Source: Capitella teleta (taxonomy: Eukaryota; Annelida; Polychaeta; Capitellidae). From it: a stretch of DNA of 64,000 bases. Both the position numbers and the translations under genes were made by a program. Position 1 is the first letter of the stretch, and each line of letters opens with the position of its first letter. Shown here one piece after another: positions 27,501 through 39,991 of this stretch. Location of the stretch: positions 411,353 to 475,352 of the forward strand of contig KB306824.1 of the NCBI GenBank assembly GCA_000328365.1. Reading direction: 5' to 3'. The notes beneath the pieces were generated by a model that saw only the letters and a program-made list of their open reading frames with translations, was not told where the DNA came from and searched no databases.

Positions 27501-28847
27501 ACCCAAGAGTGTCATTGCAAACACTTACATGCGCAAATTGGGCTCAAACGCCCTGGAACAATATCGCAAGAACATGAGTGCCTTGTATTCATCATCAGAG
27601 AATCAGCCAACGGCCACGGTTCAGCCAATCACAGCGCAGGACGAGACCAGCGCCTCCTCTCCTTACAACATTGACCCTGAGCGAGCACGCTTGGCTTACG
27701 CCACGCGACCCAACGCCCCTCGCCCCCTGAGGCGGCGCCTCTCGTCTGGCGAGGTCCCTCAGGCGGGAGATTTCCAGCGCGTGAGCAACATGACCCAGGC
27801 ACCGGGCTTGGCTCCTGTGCGAAGCCCCTCGCTGGAGGATGAGGCGTTTGTGCGCCATGAACCCAACAACAACCACAAGGAAGACGAATCAGCCAAGGAG
27901 TCGTGCCACATGCCAAGGAGCACGTCACTCCTGCAGAAGAAAAAAGGCAACCTGAAGAAGCAAACGTCCCTGCACAGGAACCCAAGGAACGTGACCTTTG
28001 ACCCTCTTGCTCTGCTGCTGGACGCCTCTCTTGAGGGAGAACTCGACCTGGTGAAGCGATCAGCAGAGCAGGTCAGTTGCGCCCCTTCTCGCAATTCTTT
28101 TTTTAATTGCTCTCCTCTTTTAATTCCTGTTCACATGTTTTATTCATGTCTCTTTCCTGCAGGTGCCAGACCCAAGCACCCCAAACGACGAGGGCATCAC
28201 CGCCCTGCACAACGCCATCTGCGCTGGTCATTACGAGATTGTCAAGTTTCTGATTGAGTTTGGCTGCGACGTGAATGCGCCTGACAGCGATGGCTGGTAC
28301 GTGTGTCTTGTTGGCTGTGTTGCTGTGTTCTCACCGCTTTGTGCTTCAGGACACCTCTGCACTGTGCTGCCTCCTGCAATAACCTCCCCATGGTGAAGTT
28401 CCTCGTTGAACACGGGGCGTGCATCTTTGCTCAGACGATTAGCGACCAAGAAACCGCAGCTGAGAAGTGCGAAGAGGATGAAGATGGCTTTGATGGATGC
28501 TCGCAATACCTGTACGGCATTCAGGAGAAGCTGGGCTCCATGAACAAAGGCTGTGTGTTTGCTGTGTTTGATTACGAAGCAGAGCATTCGGACGAGCTGA
28601 GCGTCAAGAACCAGGACAAAGTGACGATCGTGCGGAGGGGAGATGAGCAGGAGGTCGACTGGTGGTGGGCTAAGCGCCCTGACCGCAGCGAAGGCTACCT
28701 GCCCAAGAACCTGCTCGGGGTACGTCTCATCAATATACTAATTTATTCATTCCCAATGCTATGTAAGTGAAAAGTGACTGACATTTTTTTTTTTTTTGCT
28801 TCCAGCTTTGTCCGAGGGTCATTCCAAAATGGCTGACCAAGAAGTAG
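10866..28847 (+). CDS. ASPP/p53BP2-family protein (apoptosis-stimulating protein of p53)
   Basis: ASPP proteins bind p53-family factors, protein phosphatase 1 and Ras/polarity partners to tune apoptosis and cell junctions. Nine coding exons were read: 10866-11013, 11448-11570, 17880-17941, 24302-24581, 25472-25674, 26554-28071, 28163-28296, 28350-28719 and 28806-28847 (stop TAG). All phases agree, giving 2880 nt or about 959 residues. The initiator exon, only a few codons in vertebrate ASPPs, was not found upstream. In order: a ubiquitin-like N-domain ([18 protein letters not shown] ... [10 protein letters not shown]); a coiled coil starting [14 protein letters not shown]; a long Pro/Ser-rich middle with poly-Q; RNVTF, fitting the PP1-binding RVxF rule; [16 protein letters not shown] and ankyrin repeats ([35 protein letters not shown]); and an SH3 domain ([14 protein letters not shown] ... 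WWWAKRPD ... GYLPKNLLG). The ankyrin-SH3 block is the most conserved part. A vertebrate-style ASPP1/2 split cannot be judged. Confidence 0.95.
11575..11679 (+). repeat. cluster of four TCATAACG motifs
   Basis: TCATAACGCACT occurs at 11575 and 11605, and the related TCATAACGTTA at 11640 and 11669. The first begins four bases into the ASPP intron after the exon ending at 11570. The motif recurs at several other places in the window. Confidence 0.6.
14551..14560. promoter_or_regulatory. CArG box / TATA-like element upstream of the alternative ASPP first exon
   Basis: The ten bases CCATATATGG fit the SRF consensus CC(A/T)6GG exactly and also contain a TATA-like core. They lie about 335 bp upstream of the ATG at 14894, in GC-rich DNA. 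Whether SRF or TBP uses the site is inference. Confidence 0.4.
14894..15104 (+). CDS. putative alternative first coding exon of the ASPP gene
   Basis: An ATG at 14894 opens a 70-codon frame that begins [15 protein letters not shown], continues [17 protein letters not shown], and turns strongly acidic and Ser-rich ([12 protein letters not shown] ... DDEDD). It ends at a good donor (GAAG|GTGAGC) in phase 1, the same phase as the exon ending at 11570. Splicing to the 17880 exon keeps the ASPP frame and gives a 939-residue protein without the ubiquitin-like N-domain. No strong acceptor is seen before the ATG, and a CArG/TATA-like site lies upstream, favouring an alternative promoter over a cassette exon. 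A separate short gene cannot be excluded. Confidence 0.55.
20235..20282. repeat. cluster of three TCATAACG motifs, both orientations
   Basis: TCATAACGCAC at 20235, TCATAACGTTA at 20256 and the inverted GTGCGTTATGA at 20272 lie within 48 bp inside an ASPP intron. Confidence 0.6.
23875..23942. repeat. cluster of TCATAACG motifs, both orientations
   Basis: TCATAACTCA at 23875, TCATAACGCACT at 23893 and the inverted TGCGTTATGA at 23933 lie about 360 bp before the ASPP coiled-coil exon. Confidence 0.6.
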
Positions 28848-30537
28848 GACGCTCCTCTGCTTTGGCCTCGATTATTCTGCTGGGAAAACGCTCTGATTGC
28901 CAGTCATCGTTCTGGCGCTGTGTGCTCGGCTTTGAGCCATCAGCCGGCTTTCTAGTCTTTGGAAGCTTCTTCAGCACACTGCAGCACCCAATGGCTGTTT
29001 CCTCTCTGACCGACCCCATGACCTCTAGGGTCAGCAGCCAGTGCAGTTTTTATACTGATCAATTTTATCTTGACAATTTTGCCCACTGAGCTCTCATGAA
29101 ATTATTTCGATTCATATTTTTGTTGTTGATGATTAATTAATGAGCTCGCTTGATGTTATGTGTTATTTTAATGTTATACTCTGCATGTCACCATCACCTG
29201 TGCTATTATTTATTAGAGAATGGAAATATATTTCTTTTGTATGCAGCTTTTTTTCTCAATTTCAAGTCGGAATTCTGAATTTTTGCTGTTTACAAGAAAA
29301 CAGGAAAGGAATTTGACGGATAATTTGCAATGTAATTTTCTGCTCAGATTTACAAATGTCCAACAGAAGTTAGGATTTGCGATAGCTGTCTCTTTCTGGG
29401 GCCATTAAAACTATTGATTATTAAATATTTCATTAACAAAGACATCTAGAATTGAATTATTCTCGTGAAAATGATTAAGTTTTATTACATTAGATGCTAT
29501 GTGAAGTTGTAAACGAACATCTTGCACATGGAAACAAAAAAAAAAAACAAAAAAATGGAAATTTGAAAATGGTACTAATATTATAGAATAATGTAATGCT
29601 AAAATTATTATTTATCTGGACGCTGTGCGTTCCAGAGAGGAATAAATTATAATTAAAGTTTGCTCCGAGACAAGACGTTGGCGGATTGCCTGATCGCATA
29701 AAACTCCTTTGCTTTGATAAGGAAAACGGGCGAAAGTTCGCACCAGAGATAAATAGATAAAACGTCTCTTTAATCTCTGGTTCGCACCAGAGGACGGCGA
29801 AATGACGTTATGATTACAGGTTAAATTGATATGGGTGTATTCGTTTGCCACAAATAATTGCAGAGGATGGACATTGAGAGGATGTTGAGTGAAGCTGACC
29901 TGAAGCCCCGCCGAGTATAATAAATTAACAGTGAATGAATAAATTAATAGTGAATGAATAAATTAACAGTGAATGAATAAATTAATAAATTAATAGTGAA
30001 TGAATAAATTAATAGTGAATGGATAAATTAATAGTGAATGAATGCGCAGTGGCGCCGACTAAATGTATAATTATGTACAAGTGAGCATGATATCGCAAGT
30101 CGTGAGTCATGATGACAGAAAGAAGAGAACAGAAATAAAACTATGTAATTATAATAATCAATAATAAAAATGAATGCCTGCGTACTCGAAACATGTCTAT
30201 ACATCATATTTAACTGCGCCTATAGACAAGAAGCCAAGCTTCTCTGCCAAAATATATAATTATGTCACCTTGTAAAACAAGCCGCCTGTTGGGATGCCAG
30301 CGGACGCGCTCAAATGCTTCATCACGTGCAGGAATAGCTCATCATTTATTTATACAGTCGCTTAATAATGGCCTCACATGGAAGAAGTGACGCTGTGAGC
30401 GCATATATATATGTAAACTTTTGTATTTTGCCTATTAATTGCTTGTATACACGTACAAAATTGATACTGTTGCGGTAGAATATGCTACTTGAGAGTTGAA
30501 AGCCACTCGAGTGGTTATCAGCGCATCAGGTCGTGGT
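28848..30537 (+). other. ASPP 3' UTR and intergenic spacer
   Basis: AT-rich DNA follows the ASPP stop. An AATAAA near 29641 is a candidate polyadenylation signal. No coding exon is seen before the next promoter. A minisatellite lies inside. Confidence 0.5.
29927..30042. repeat. AT-rich minisatellite, unit about 19-20 bp
   Basis: About six copies of a unit like AATAAATTAATAGTGAATG stand in tandem, with small length changes (one copy doubles its AATT part). Confidence 0.8.
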
Positions 30538-30545
30538 TATATAAG
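30538..30545 (+). promoter_or_regulatory. TATA box of the diaminopimelate decarboxylase gene
   Basis: TATATAAG stands 60 bp upstream of the ATG at 30606, at the right distance for a start site near 30570 and a short 5' UTR. Confidence 0.55.
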
Positions 30546-30605
30546 TGTAACTTACATCTACAAGTGACACACACAGCAGACATTAAATAGGACACATTCA
30601 TCAAT

Positions 30606-32466
<1,861 letters not shown>

Positions 32467-32761
32467 AAGAACACGCTGTTTATTGCCAATATATATAAGA
32501 TTATCACAATTGTTTTCACCTCTACAGAGAACGATTTACAAAAGGCGAGGAAAATAACATACACATAAAATATATTTAAAAAGTATCGTAAAATAATAAA
32601 ATATATGCAGATTTTGATTAAAAAAAATAAAATGTTTCACATTTTTAAAATAATACAAATCAATGAAGTGTTCGGATTTAAAAAGTAATTCGGTGATAAA
32701 TATAGAAATGAGATAAAATGAAGAGAATGATTTTTCAAAGTGAGGCTTGACACCAGTGAGA

Positions 32762-34173
32762 TCAGTGCATGGAATGACGTCTTCGCACCGTGCAGTTGGG
32801 GCACATCGCCAGGTAAACCGAGCGCACTGTACATTTGTTGCAGATCTGCAAATATAACGCCGCTCTTTTCATGCTGTCAACACGCAATTGACCTTGTGAC
32901 CTACAGGACAATGCTGAGCGTCTCGTTCGGCGCAGTTGTTGCACATTCGGCAGTGGTTGCGAGGGTTCAGCGTCGCGTCGTGCACTTTACCTGCGCACGC
33001 AAAAAGCAGACATACAATGAACATCGCGATGCGGATTTCACCTGTACACCACGAGTACTCTAACATTCGATGACATGGAATCTGCGCAGGGCATGGACGC
33101 TTGGAAGGGATCAGCGAGCGGACGCGGGCGAGCACCTTGCAACAGGGAACCAGAACTTGCGCGTCCAGGTAAGAGGCGACACCCTGGATCTGCAAGAAGT
33201 GGGGGAAATAAACGAGCCAGTCAGCCTGAAATACGACATGCATTAAGACCTACCTTACCAACCATATGCATCAGGCAGTGGTCGGCCCGCAACTGCTCGA
33301 CACATATTCTGCGTTCGCCTCCCATGATATTCAGAGGGTTTTGGCAGTTGAACAAGGTGCTCATGCACACACACTGCAGCGAGCAGACGGCGCTCTGTGC
33401 CACGCAGTCACAGTCTCGGGTTGAGCACGAATAGAAGCTACCGCAGCGGCATCCGTCGGCTGTCGTGGCACTTGCTCCGACCACTGAAAGAAGCACAGAT
33501 CCAGCATCAACAGAAGGACGCACGTGGCTCTACCGTTGCGGGGTTCGGGGGCGCACGGCTCCCCCCATCGGGTCACTGTCCGCAATGTATTCCGGATGCG
33601 GTCGTTGAAGGTGCACAGGGCGTCCAACAGCGCACACGCCCCACTCTTCTTCAGCTGAACCTGGAGGCACATGACGTCACAATGAACACAAACTTCCCTC
33701 GTTCGCTTACGTAATGGAACGCAGCGCTGAGTTGGCCGCCCGTCAGGTCTTCGTTGAATCCATCCTGCGCAATGAGGGGTGCGCCCCAACACGGCTCGTT
33801 GCCCCATTGCTCTGTGTGTATAATTAGAAGTTTATAATACTGTGTTTAAATACAAGGTGGTTCAAAAGGTAAATTACAAGTATAATGGTGATTTTTCAAA
33901 AAGGCTATTTTTTATGAAAGTGACGCTGTATATCAAAATATTTACAGTTTGTTGGGAGAAGCCTCTTATCAAATATATTAAGCCTTTTTCCGGGTCATCT
34001 TATAGAAAATATTCCAGACATGCTGCATTAACGACGCCGCCTCAAAGCGTAAATGTACATGTATAATGTGGGGATAAAAATGTAAAAACAAAATAAATAA
34101 ATCAGGAACATTGTTTAAGTGTCCAGTACCTAGTAGTGCTAAACTAACATGTATGCTTGCATGCATGCATGCA

Positions 34174-34205
<32 letters not shown>

Positions 34206-35288
34206 TGATTAAGACATGTGGTCGCATGCGGTGGCCCAGATGACGTATTCAGGGTCTATATATTGCACAAATGGATGCACTGACTGATCGGAGATGCGAA
34301 GGACAGTCGCACCTGAGCGACTGGCTTCATGGTCAGCACCAGGTATTCGCCTTCGACGCACGCAGAATGGATGTTCGCCAAGGGAATCTCGATGAACACA
34401 AACAGCTTCGTCAGCCGGCAGCCCCCGTGCGCCCCCGTCGCGAAACCACACGCCCACTGCATCTCATAGACGAGCAACCTGCGAATTGGAACAAAGTGAG
34501 ACGTCGACTCTCAGTCCTCCTGATTCAGAAAAAAACAACTAACTGATGCGCACAGAGGACGCTCACCGCTGAGGTGTCATTCACCCCGGAGAAGAACTGC
34601 AACAACAATACGTTCCTTGGGTGTGCAAGTTGATGAGGGAATAAAGACTGCTCACCTGGAATGACCCGAAGCGGATGAAGCGCAGGTCAAAACGTCTCGT
34701 GATGGTCAGCGGTTTGACAGTCGAGGGTTGCGGAGTGGGCAGCAGCACTCGACGGTTGCCTCCTGCAACGTCAGGGGTGTTGTAGCATGTGACATTAACG
34801 CAGTCAATCTCACCGTAAATCGACGAATAGAACGGCTGAGGACCGAGATAGACGGGCAGGTTGGCGGAAAACGGCAACACACCTGGGAACCAGGGTTGCG
34901 GGGGAAGAGGACGGGGCATGATGGGAGCGATGGCCAGCAGGGGCTGCGTTCCACCGCGCCTCCCCCCAGGGATCGGGGGTAGGGGCATGGAAGGTGGAGG
35001 AACCGCGATGCTGAGGGGGGTGCACACCGGCGCATGCGCACTGGGGTGCAGCGAATATGCTGCCCGCTCGAACGGCCCAGCATCCCTCAGCGAGCCTTGT
35101 GTGCGGCTGGCGAAATCGGGCAAAGTCCGGCAGCTGAGCAACGAGGCATTGGCTTGTGAACGAGGGGCACGGCTCCCGTGACTGGGAGGAGGGAACGTCA
35201 CCTCAGCTGAAGCTGCGGAGGCGGCGAAGGAAGCGCCGCTGGAGGGCGTTGAACTCACGGCTATCTCGGGGTTGTTTACAGTTGCCAT
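32762..35288 (-). CDS. unrecognised cysteine-rich protein with CXC-like and paired zinc-knuckle-like motifs
   Basis: Exons from the 5' side: 35288-34656, 34596-34567, 34478-34313, 33809-33711, 33660-33534, 33483-33254, 33189-33042, 32990-32905 and 32845-32762 (TGA). From 34478 to the stop every junction is in phase. The join 34567 to 34478 is off by one base, so one border or base there is wrong. The product is about 530 residues. The N-terminal 100 or so residues are Pro/Ser-rich and low complexity. A conserved-looking middle follows (TITRRFDLRFIRFGSFQ ... GCRLTKLFVFIEIPLANIH). Next is a cluster CRCGSFYSCSTRDCDC ... CSLQCVC ... NCQNP, resembling tesmin/TSO1 or MSL2 CXC domains in spacing. 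The tail holds CRMCNNC ... HCP and ICNKC ... CPNC, eight cysteines as two CxxC pairs. I do not know the family. Its 3' end faces the lysA 3' end at 296 bp. Confidence 0.7.
34153..34207. repeat. (GCAT)n/(GCGT)n microsatellite
   Basis: A run of GCAT units passes into about nine GCGT/GTGC units, inside an intron of the minus-strand cysteine-rich gene. Confidence 0.9.
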
Positions 35289-35799
35289 GGAGATGGCTTC
35301 AATCAAATATTCTAAATCTGGTCGTGTCCCTTCCCGGATGAATAAAACCTAAACATTTGTATAAAGAAAGTTTGTAAATACAAGACGGAGTTTTTAGCTT
35401 TTGCCTTTTAACCAAATTTCTGTGATCACTCACCGCAAGTTCACTTGTGAAATAAAACACACATGAATGAAATGAACAGGAGGAGATGAACTCATGGAAT
35501 ATTTTGGCCGCCTGCCAAATTTCATCGCTGGGGTATTTCTGCATGCACAACTTTCATGGCACATGTGCTCGCGACATCTACATTGCTAACGTTGGGCTCC
35601 AAAGAACCCGCATTTCGGTATACTATACATTATCTTTGGTAATATATTATTACATGTATTATGAATATGGTACATATATTTACACAAATAATATAATCTA
35701 TACATGTATCAGTAGACATGAGTGGAGCATTGAAGTATTAAGGACTAACTATAGAATGACCGCAATGTTAAAGCGCCTATTCACGATAGCTTGGAATTA

Positions 35800-35945
35800 G
35801 GGAATATATAACATATAAAGCATCAGCTTGTCGAGCTTTCACTGAGCTATTTTGCTCGTTCAAGCGAATATTCCCCTTAAAGTTGGCTTCAATTCTGACC
35901 GGTCACGTGACCCTAATAAGCATTCTGGTAGTTCTGTGGAGTAGG
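35800..35945 (-). repeat. dispersed repeat family, copy 3 (reverse)
   Basis: The reverse complement of this stretch matches the second half of the repeat at 9225-9480, including GGTCACGTGA, GGTCAGAAT, GAAGCCA and TTTAAGGGGAA in the same order. Confidence 0.6.
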
Positions 35946-35973
35946 CAATGTGGCGACGGGAGATTAAAGAGGG

Positions 35974-36006
35974 ATGCGTTATGATCGTACTCTTAGTGCG
36001 TTATGA
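35974..36006 (-). repeat. pair of inverted TCATAACG motifs
   Basis: ATGCGTTATGA at 35974 and AGTGCGTTATGA at 35995, both on the minus strand in motif sense, lie 21 bp apart. Confidence 0.6.
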
Positions 36007-36515
36007 AAACTCCATAATTTCGCTCATATCAACTGAAAACTTTTATGTAGTATTAGCTTTTAACTGCATGGTGTACTTGTACTACAAAACATACTGCTTA
36101 TAGAGTCAGAAGAAGGCCAGAGCTGAAATATTTCGTCTTGTAGAGTATTTTGGTATTTTTTTATGTATAGAATTTCATGTCTCGAAATCCAACCACTTAA
36201 ATCCGTCGCTCAGTATTTGAATGTTACACTTGTGACTTAGTTAGTTAGTAACTTATAGTCAAACACTGACTGTTACTGTCACTCACTCACTGTGACTGTA
36301 TCAGTGACTGTGTATGACTATGACTGTCACTGTGGCTGTGTCAATTAGTTTGTTGAAATTTTGTCACTGGATGATCCAATAAATGAATAATTGATGAACG
36401 GATCAAAATATTGAATCGTTTAGGGATTTTCCATTCATCGCCACTGTGACTCAGTCATCAATGCCTAATTATCATTATGTCTTAATTAAAAGTATTCAAC
36501 TTAAATGGCCAGCGT

Positions 36516-36572
36516 TACCATGATACTAGACGCAGAGACGTTTCCCCTCAGGGGGGAAACGTACCATGATAC
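36516..36572. repeat. 35-bp hairpin segment between 11-bp direct repeats
   Basis: TACCATGATAC at 36516-36526 is repeated exactly at 36562-36572. Between them, and running one base into the second copy, the arms ACGTTTCCCC (36538-36547) and GGGGAAACGT (36553-36562) form a perfect 10-bp hairpin with a 5-base loop. The layout is that of a tiny insertion with a target-site duplication. Confidence 0.7.
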
Positions 36573-37644
36573 ATACTAAGCATACTACGCAACAATACAA
36601 ATAAATATTCCGTGTGAAGGTTTTTTTTTTTTTGGGGGGGGGGGGGGTGAAAAGTGTGTAATTCTGGTTAGATTAGCAGAAGATCGGCCCCACCATATCC
36701 GTGTTCATCCCACTCTCATTTTCGATATTCGCATCCATATATGACCATATGTATTATGTGGAGTGGACTGCTGTCGCGCAGATCTCTCATCATGCAAAAA
36801 CCTATCCTGTCGCTGTGAGAGAGTAAGTTTGCGTACCACCCGTGAAGTCACGATGAGCTCATGAATATTTATAAGCTCGAATTTGGGCGTCGTTTACTCT
36901 GCGTCAGGTGCACGCACAGATGTCGGAATAGCGCGATTCAAAATCTGAGGCGTTATGTAATAAGTAGGTGGTAAAAAGTTGGAACCAAATGATGGTGATA
37001 CCTGTTTAAGGGTACATGTACTAGGTAACTGTAGTAACAGTTACTGTTTAGGACTTTGGAATAAGGTTAATTGTTATCTAATAAATGTAAACAAACTATA
37101 CTCGTTAGGGCCATGAATTGTGCTCCTGATAATTACTCTGTTTGTCCTTTGAATCATGAGCCGTTTTCATCTGTCGGGAACTATATATAGGAGACCTTTT
37201 TTCTACGACAAGGATTCGTGTGTTGATTCCGATGCAAGCTGGCAGGGACGCTGTTAAGTGTTGACAGATATAAACTGAATGAAAAAGGCCATAAATTCAC
37301 GATTCATAGAAAGACCAAGCGTACAGTTTTCTAATTTCTAAAGACTATAGGCATATAATAGTCAAAGACTTGCCTGATATTTAGGAGTTGAAGACTGTCT
37401 TTGAGTTTGCGGTTGGTTAATTTTTTCCTCAGATTTAATTGAAATATTCTTCAAGGGATTATATTGATTGATATACCTTAATTAATTATCAATAAAGGGA
37501 TATCTTTTATCAATCGTGGATTGTCTTTATTAAGTTCTCGTCCAGCTCAGAATGCTGAAGGGGTCCCCACAATGAAGAACATTTCTAATTTTGTGTATAT
37601 TATTTTTTAAACTTTGTTTTTACATATTTTATTAATAATTAATT

Positions 37645-37875
37645 TATTCATATTTATAAAACGCTCCTTACAAGATAAAACTTTTCAAAGGCGTTACGAG
37701 TAAAAGCAAATTTGACAAATATAAACAAATAAAAACATTTTCAGGAAGTAAAGGCATGGTTAAAATGGAAGGTTTTCATTTGTGCTTAAAAATATCAATG
37801 CTAGCTATCACAGCTACGAATGTTTTGAGGCAATTCCTTCCAAAGCCAAGGTGCACACCATTTTCAACCATTTAA
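37645..37875. repeat. degenerate interspersed repeat, unclassified
   Basis: The sequence has the sense of a widespread metazoan repeat: a TTTATAAA-AGCGC-like start, then CTTACAA and CAAAGGCGTTACGA, a GGTTTTCA, and GGCAATTCCTTCCAAAGCCA. Recognition rests on memory only and no ends were found. Confidence 0.3.
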
Positions 37876-38346
37876 GTGCATGTGCACTAATGCGACTCAA
37901 GAATTGATTTAGGACAATGACTGTTGTCTCCTTATTTGGAGTGACCAGTCAAGATGAAACATCCATTCTCAAGACTACAGGGTCTCCATGATAGCATGCT
38001 AGGACAATTGCCATGGAATTAATTAATTGAAAATTAATTAATTAAAAAGATCATGGATTTCATAGAAAATAGAACATACACAGTTTTACACATGTAGAAG
38101 TTGTAGTCCTTTGTGCTGCTTTTAGAAAGCTTTTTCATAGAACTGACACTTAATAGGGATTTTACTGTAATAATTCCAGATTAATTACTTTAAAGTCTTC
38201 AATGAATGCATGACAGAAATGTTTCAAGAGGCTAAAGAACTCGAAATTTCTGAACAACCTCAATTCACATATTGTTTATTCTCTTATCTCCCATGACGAT
38301 GCTATTCAGGCAGAATCTTAATTTGATTTTGTTTTCTCTTCAGAAC

Positions 38347-39021
38347 ATGTTGCCCCTGTGGAAGCTGTTGGGTTTCGTCCTGTACGTGGCTCTGTTCTTC
38401 TTCGCCTGCAACGGGTTCTACGCGTGGCCTGAGAAGAGCGTCTCTTCAGCCTTCTTCAAAGTTCTTCCCGTGGCGCACTGTCTCTTCATTGCGCTCTCAT
38501 CCCAAAGCGCATCAGCCGAGCATCGGACATTGCGCCGCTCAATCTCCCTTGGACTGCTTTTCTCCATGGCAGGAGATGCTCTGCTCGTCTCCCCAGAGGA
38601 CTACAGGCTTCCCGGAGGCGTGTGCTTTGCCGTGGCTCATCTGCTGTATCTGCGGGCGTTTGGACGCAGACCCCTGGGCGGGATTCCCGTTCTGCTCTCT
38701 TTTCTCATCATCTTTGCGTTTGTGAGTCTGTATTTGTGGCGCCATCTGACGGATGGAGTTTCCATGCTGGCTTATCTGTTGCTGGTGCATGTCATGGCGT
38801 GGAGGGCCACAGTCAACTTCATGCTCAACAAATCACTCTCCAGTTTGTGCGCTTGTCTCGGGGGAATTCTCTTTGTTGCATCAGACGTCATTCTCTTCTC
38901 TGAGTGGTTCGTTGCTGAGCACCCAGCATCACCCATGCTTGTTATGGTGACCTACTATCTCGCTCAGGCTGGCATTGCCATGGCAACCACCACTGATGTG
39001 CCCAAAATGAAAGTATATTGA
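38347..39021 (+). CDS. TMEM86/YhhN-family membrane protein (lysoplasmalogenase)
   Basis: Vertebrate members hydrolyse the vinyl-ether bond of lysoplasmalogens in the ER membrane. The last coding exon, possibly the only one, runs from an acceptor at 38343 through the ATG at 38347, giving 224 residues, the usual family size. About eight hydrophobic segments alternate with short loops. Family marks are FSMAGDALLV, CFAVAHLLYLRAF, MAWRATVNF, GGILFVASDVIL and VMVTYYLAQAGIAMA, where the two aspartates (GDA and SDV) and YYxAQ are the conserved ones. An in-frame ATG at 38293 would add residues if transcription began upstream, but the good acceptor before 38347 argues for a non-coding first exon. TMEM86A and B cannot be told apart. 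Confidence 0.88.
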   Translation: MLPLWKLLGFVLYVALFFFACNGFYAWPEKSVSSAFFKVLPVAHCLFIALSSQSASAEHRTLRRSISLGLLFSMAGDALLVSPEDYRLPGGVCFAVAHLLYLRAFGRRPLGGIPVLLSFLIIFAFVSLYLWRHLTDGVSMLAYLLLVHVMAWRATVNFMLNKSLSSLCACLGGILFVASDVILFSEWFVAEHPASPMLVMVTYYLAQAGIAMATTTDVPKMKVY

Positions 39022-39378
39022 GTAATAATGAATAATCATTGTGCAACACCCAGTTGGTCACTCCCACTGGTGGTGTGACCGTCATCTGCTTGTTAGACAT
39101 TGAATGAATAATGTGAATATAAATTTCATTCTCACTCAGCTTTTGCTCTGAATGCATAAAGATATTTGCTCTGAAATCAGATTTGTAAATTATTAATATT
39201 CCACCATTCCATGGAGGTTGACGTAATTCTGTTGTTATTTAATCAAATGATCAGATTTCTACCAATGTCCTGGAGATTTTCCAAGATATAATAACATAAG
39301 GGTAATAATGGTTCATTAATTACTGATTCCACTCAAAGATCCTTATTATCCCACGAAAGTACACTATTATACTAATTC

Positions 39379-39610
39379 AGCATCTGAATAACTATTTGCC
39401 GAATATGTAATGCGTTGGGTATTTGCATGATTATCAGATTCGCTGACATCCACATTATGCAGTTGGTATATAATCAGCATTATTTTATGTTTTAAGCATC
39501 TGAATAACTATTTGCCGAATATGTAATGCGTTGGGTATTTGCATGATTATCAGATTTGCTGACATCCACATTATGCAGTTGGTATAAAATCAGCATTATT
39601 TTATGTTTTA
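39379..39610. repeat. 116-bp tandem duplication, two copies
   Basis: 39379-39494 and 39495-39610 are adjacent copies of equal length differing at two sites noticed (ATTC/ATTT and TATATAA/TATAAAA). This indicates a recent tandem duplication. Confidence 0.9.
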
Positions 39611-39754
39611 CACGTCAACTATTTAGACTTACGATAATGTTTACTTTGCAATAATGTTTTTATTTTTTTAACCAGTAAAGTTCTTCCTCAAGAGTCAGTT
39701 TGTGTTTGGTTGTTATTTCCAGGTTATGTTCACTGATTTCTAATGCTGCAAACA

Positions 39755-39930
39755 GAATACCAAGCATATAGAATATCTTTAATTGAACTGATGCCATGCA
39801 GGTTCTTCTGGCTATGCAGTTGTTTTTAGCATCACATAACTATGGGCCACGCGCCGACGCACTTTCCGTGGGTTTACAAGCCTACAAGGGATGTTTGGGG
39901 AGTGCGCGTGTAACCAAGACTATTAGGGTA
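39755..39930 (+). repeat. dispersed repeat family, copy 4
   Basis: Shares CTTTAATTGAACTGA, CCATGCAGGTTCTTCT and ATAACTATGGGCCA, plus GTAACCAAGA, with the copies at 6462 and 43915. Confidence 0.6.
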
Positions 39931-39957
39931 TTCATTCAACAAGACGAATGCTGCAGA

Positions 39958-39991
39958 TCATAGCGCACTCAGTTGTGCATCATAACGCACT
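39958..39991 (+). repeat. pair of TCATAACG motifs
   Basis: TCATAGCGCACT at 39958 and TCATAACGCACT at 39980, same strand, 22 bp apart, just after the dispersed-repeat copy. Confidence 0.6.

Larger units (their letters stand above)
35310..38340. other. intergenic, repeats only
   Basis: No coding exon is supported. It holds a reverse-oriented dispersed-repeat copy, a pair of TGCGTTATGA motifs, a small hairpin insertion, a TGACTG-rich tract near 36265-36345, a T-run followed by a G-run near 36620-36648, and a degenerate repeat near 37645-37875. Confidence 0.5.

Noticed and set aside
10000-28000. Many TGACGTCA (CRE-like) sites in the ASPP region
   Set aside because: They occur throughout the GC-rich part and elsewhere in the window, and without counts against background they do not mark a specific control region.
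26554-28071. Several long overlapping frames on both strands in the Pro/Ser-rich ASPP exon
   Set aside because: They are shadows caused by GC-rich, repetitive codons; only the ASPP frame joins correctly to its neighbours.
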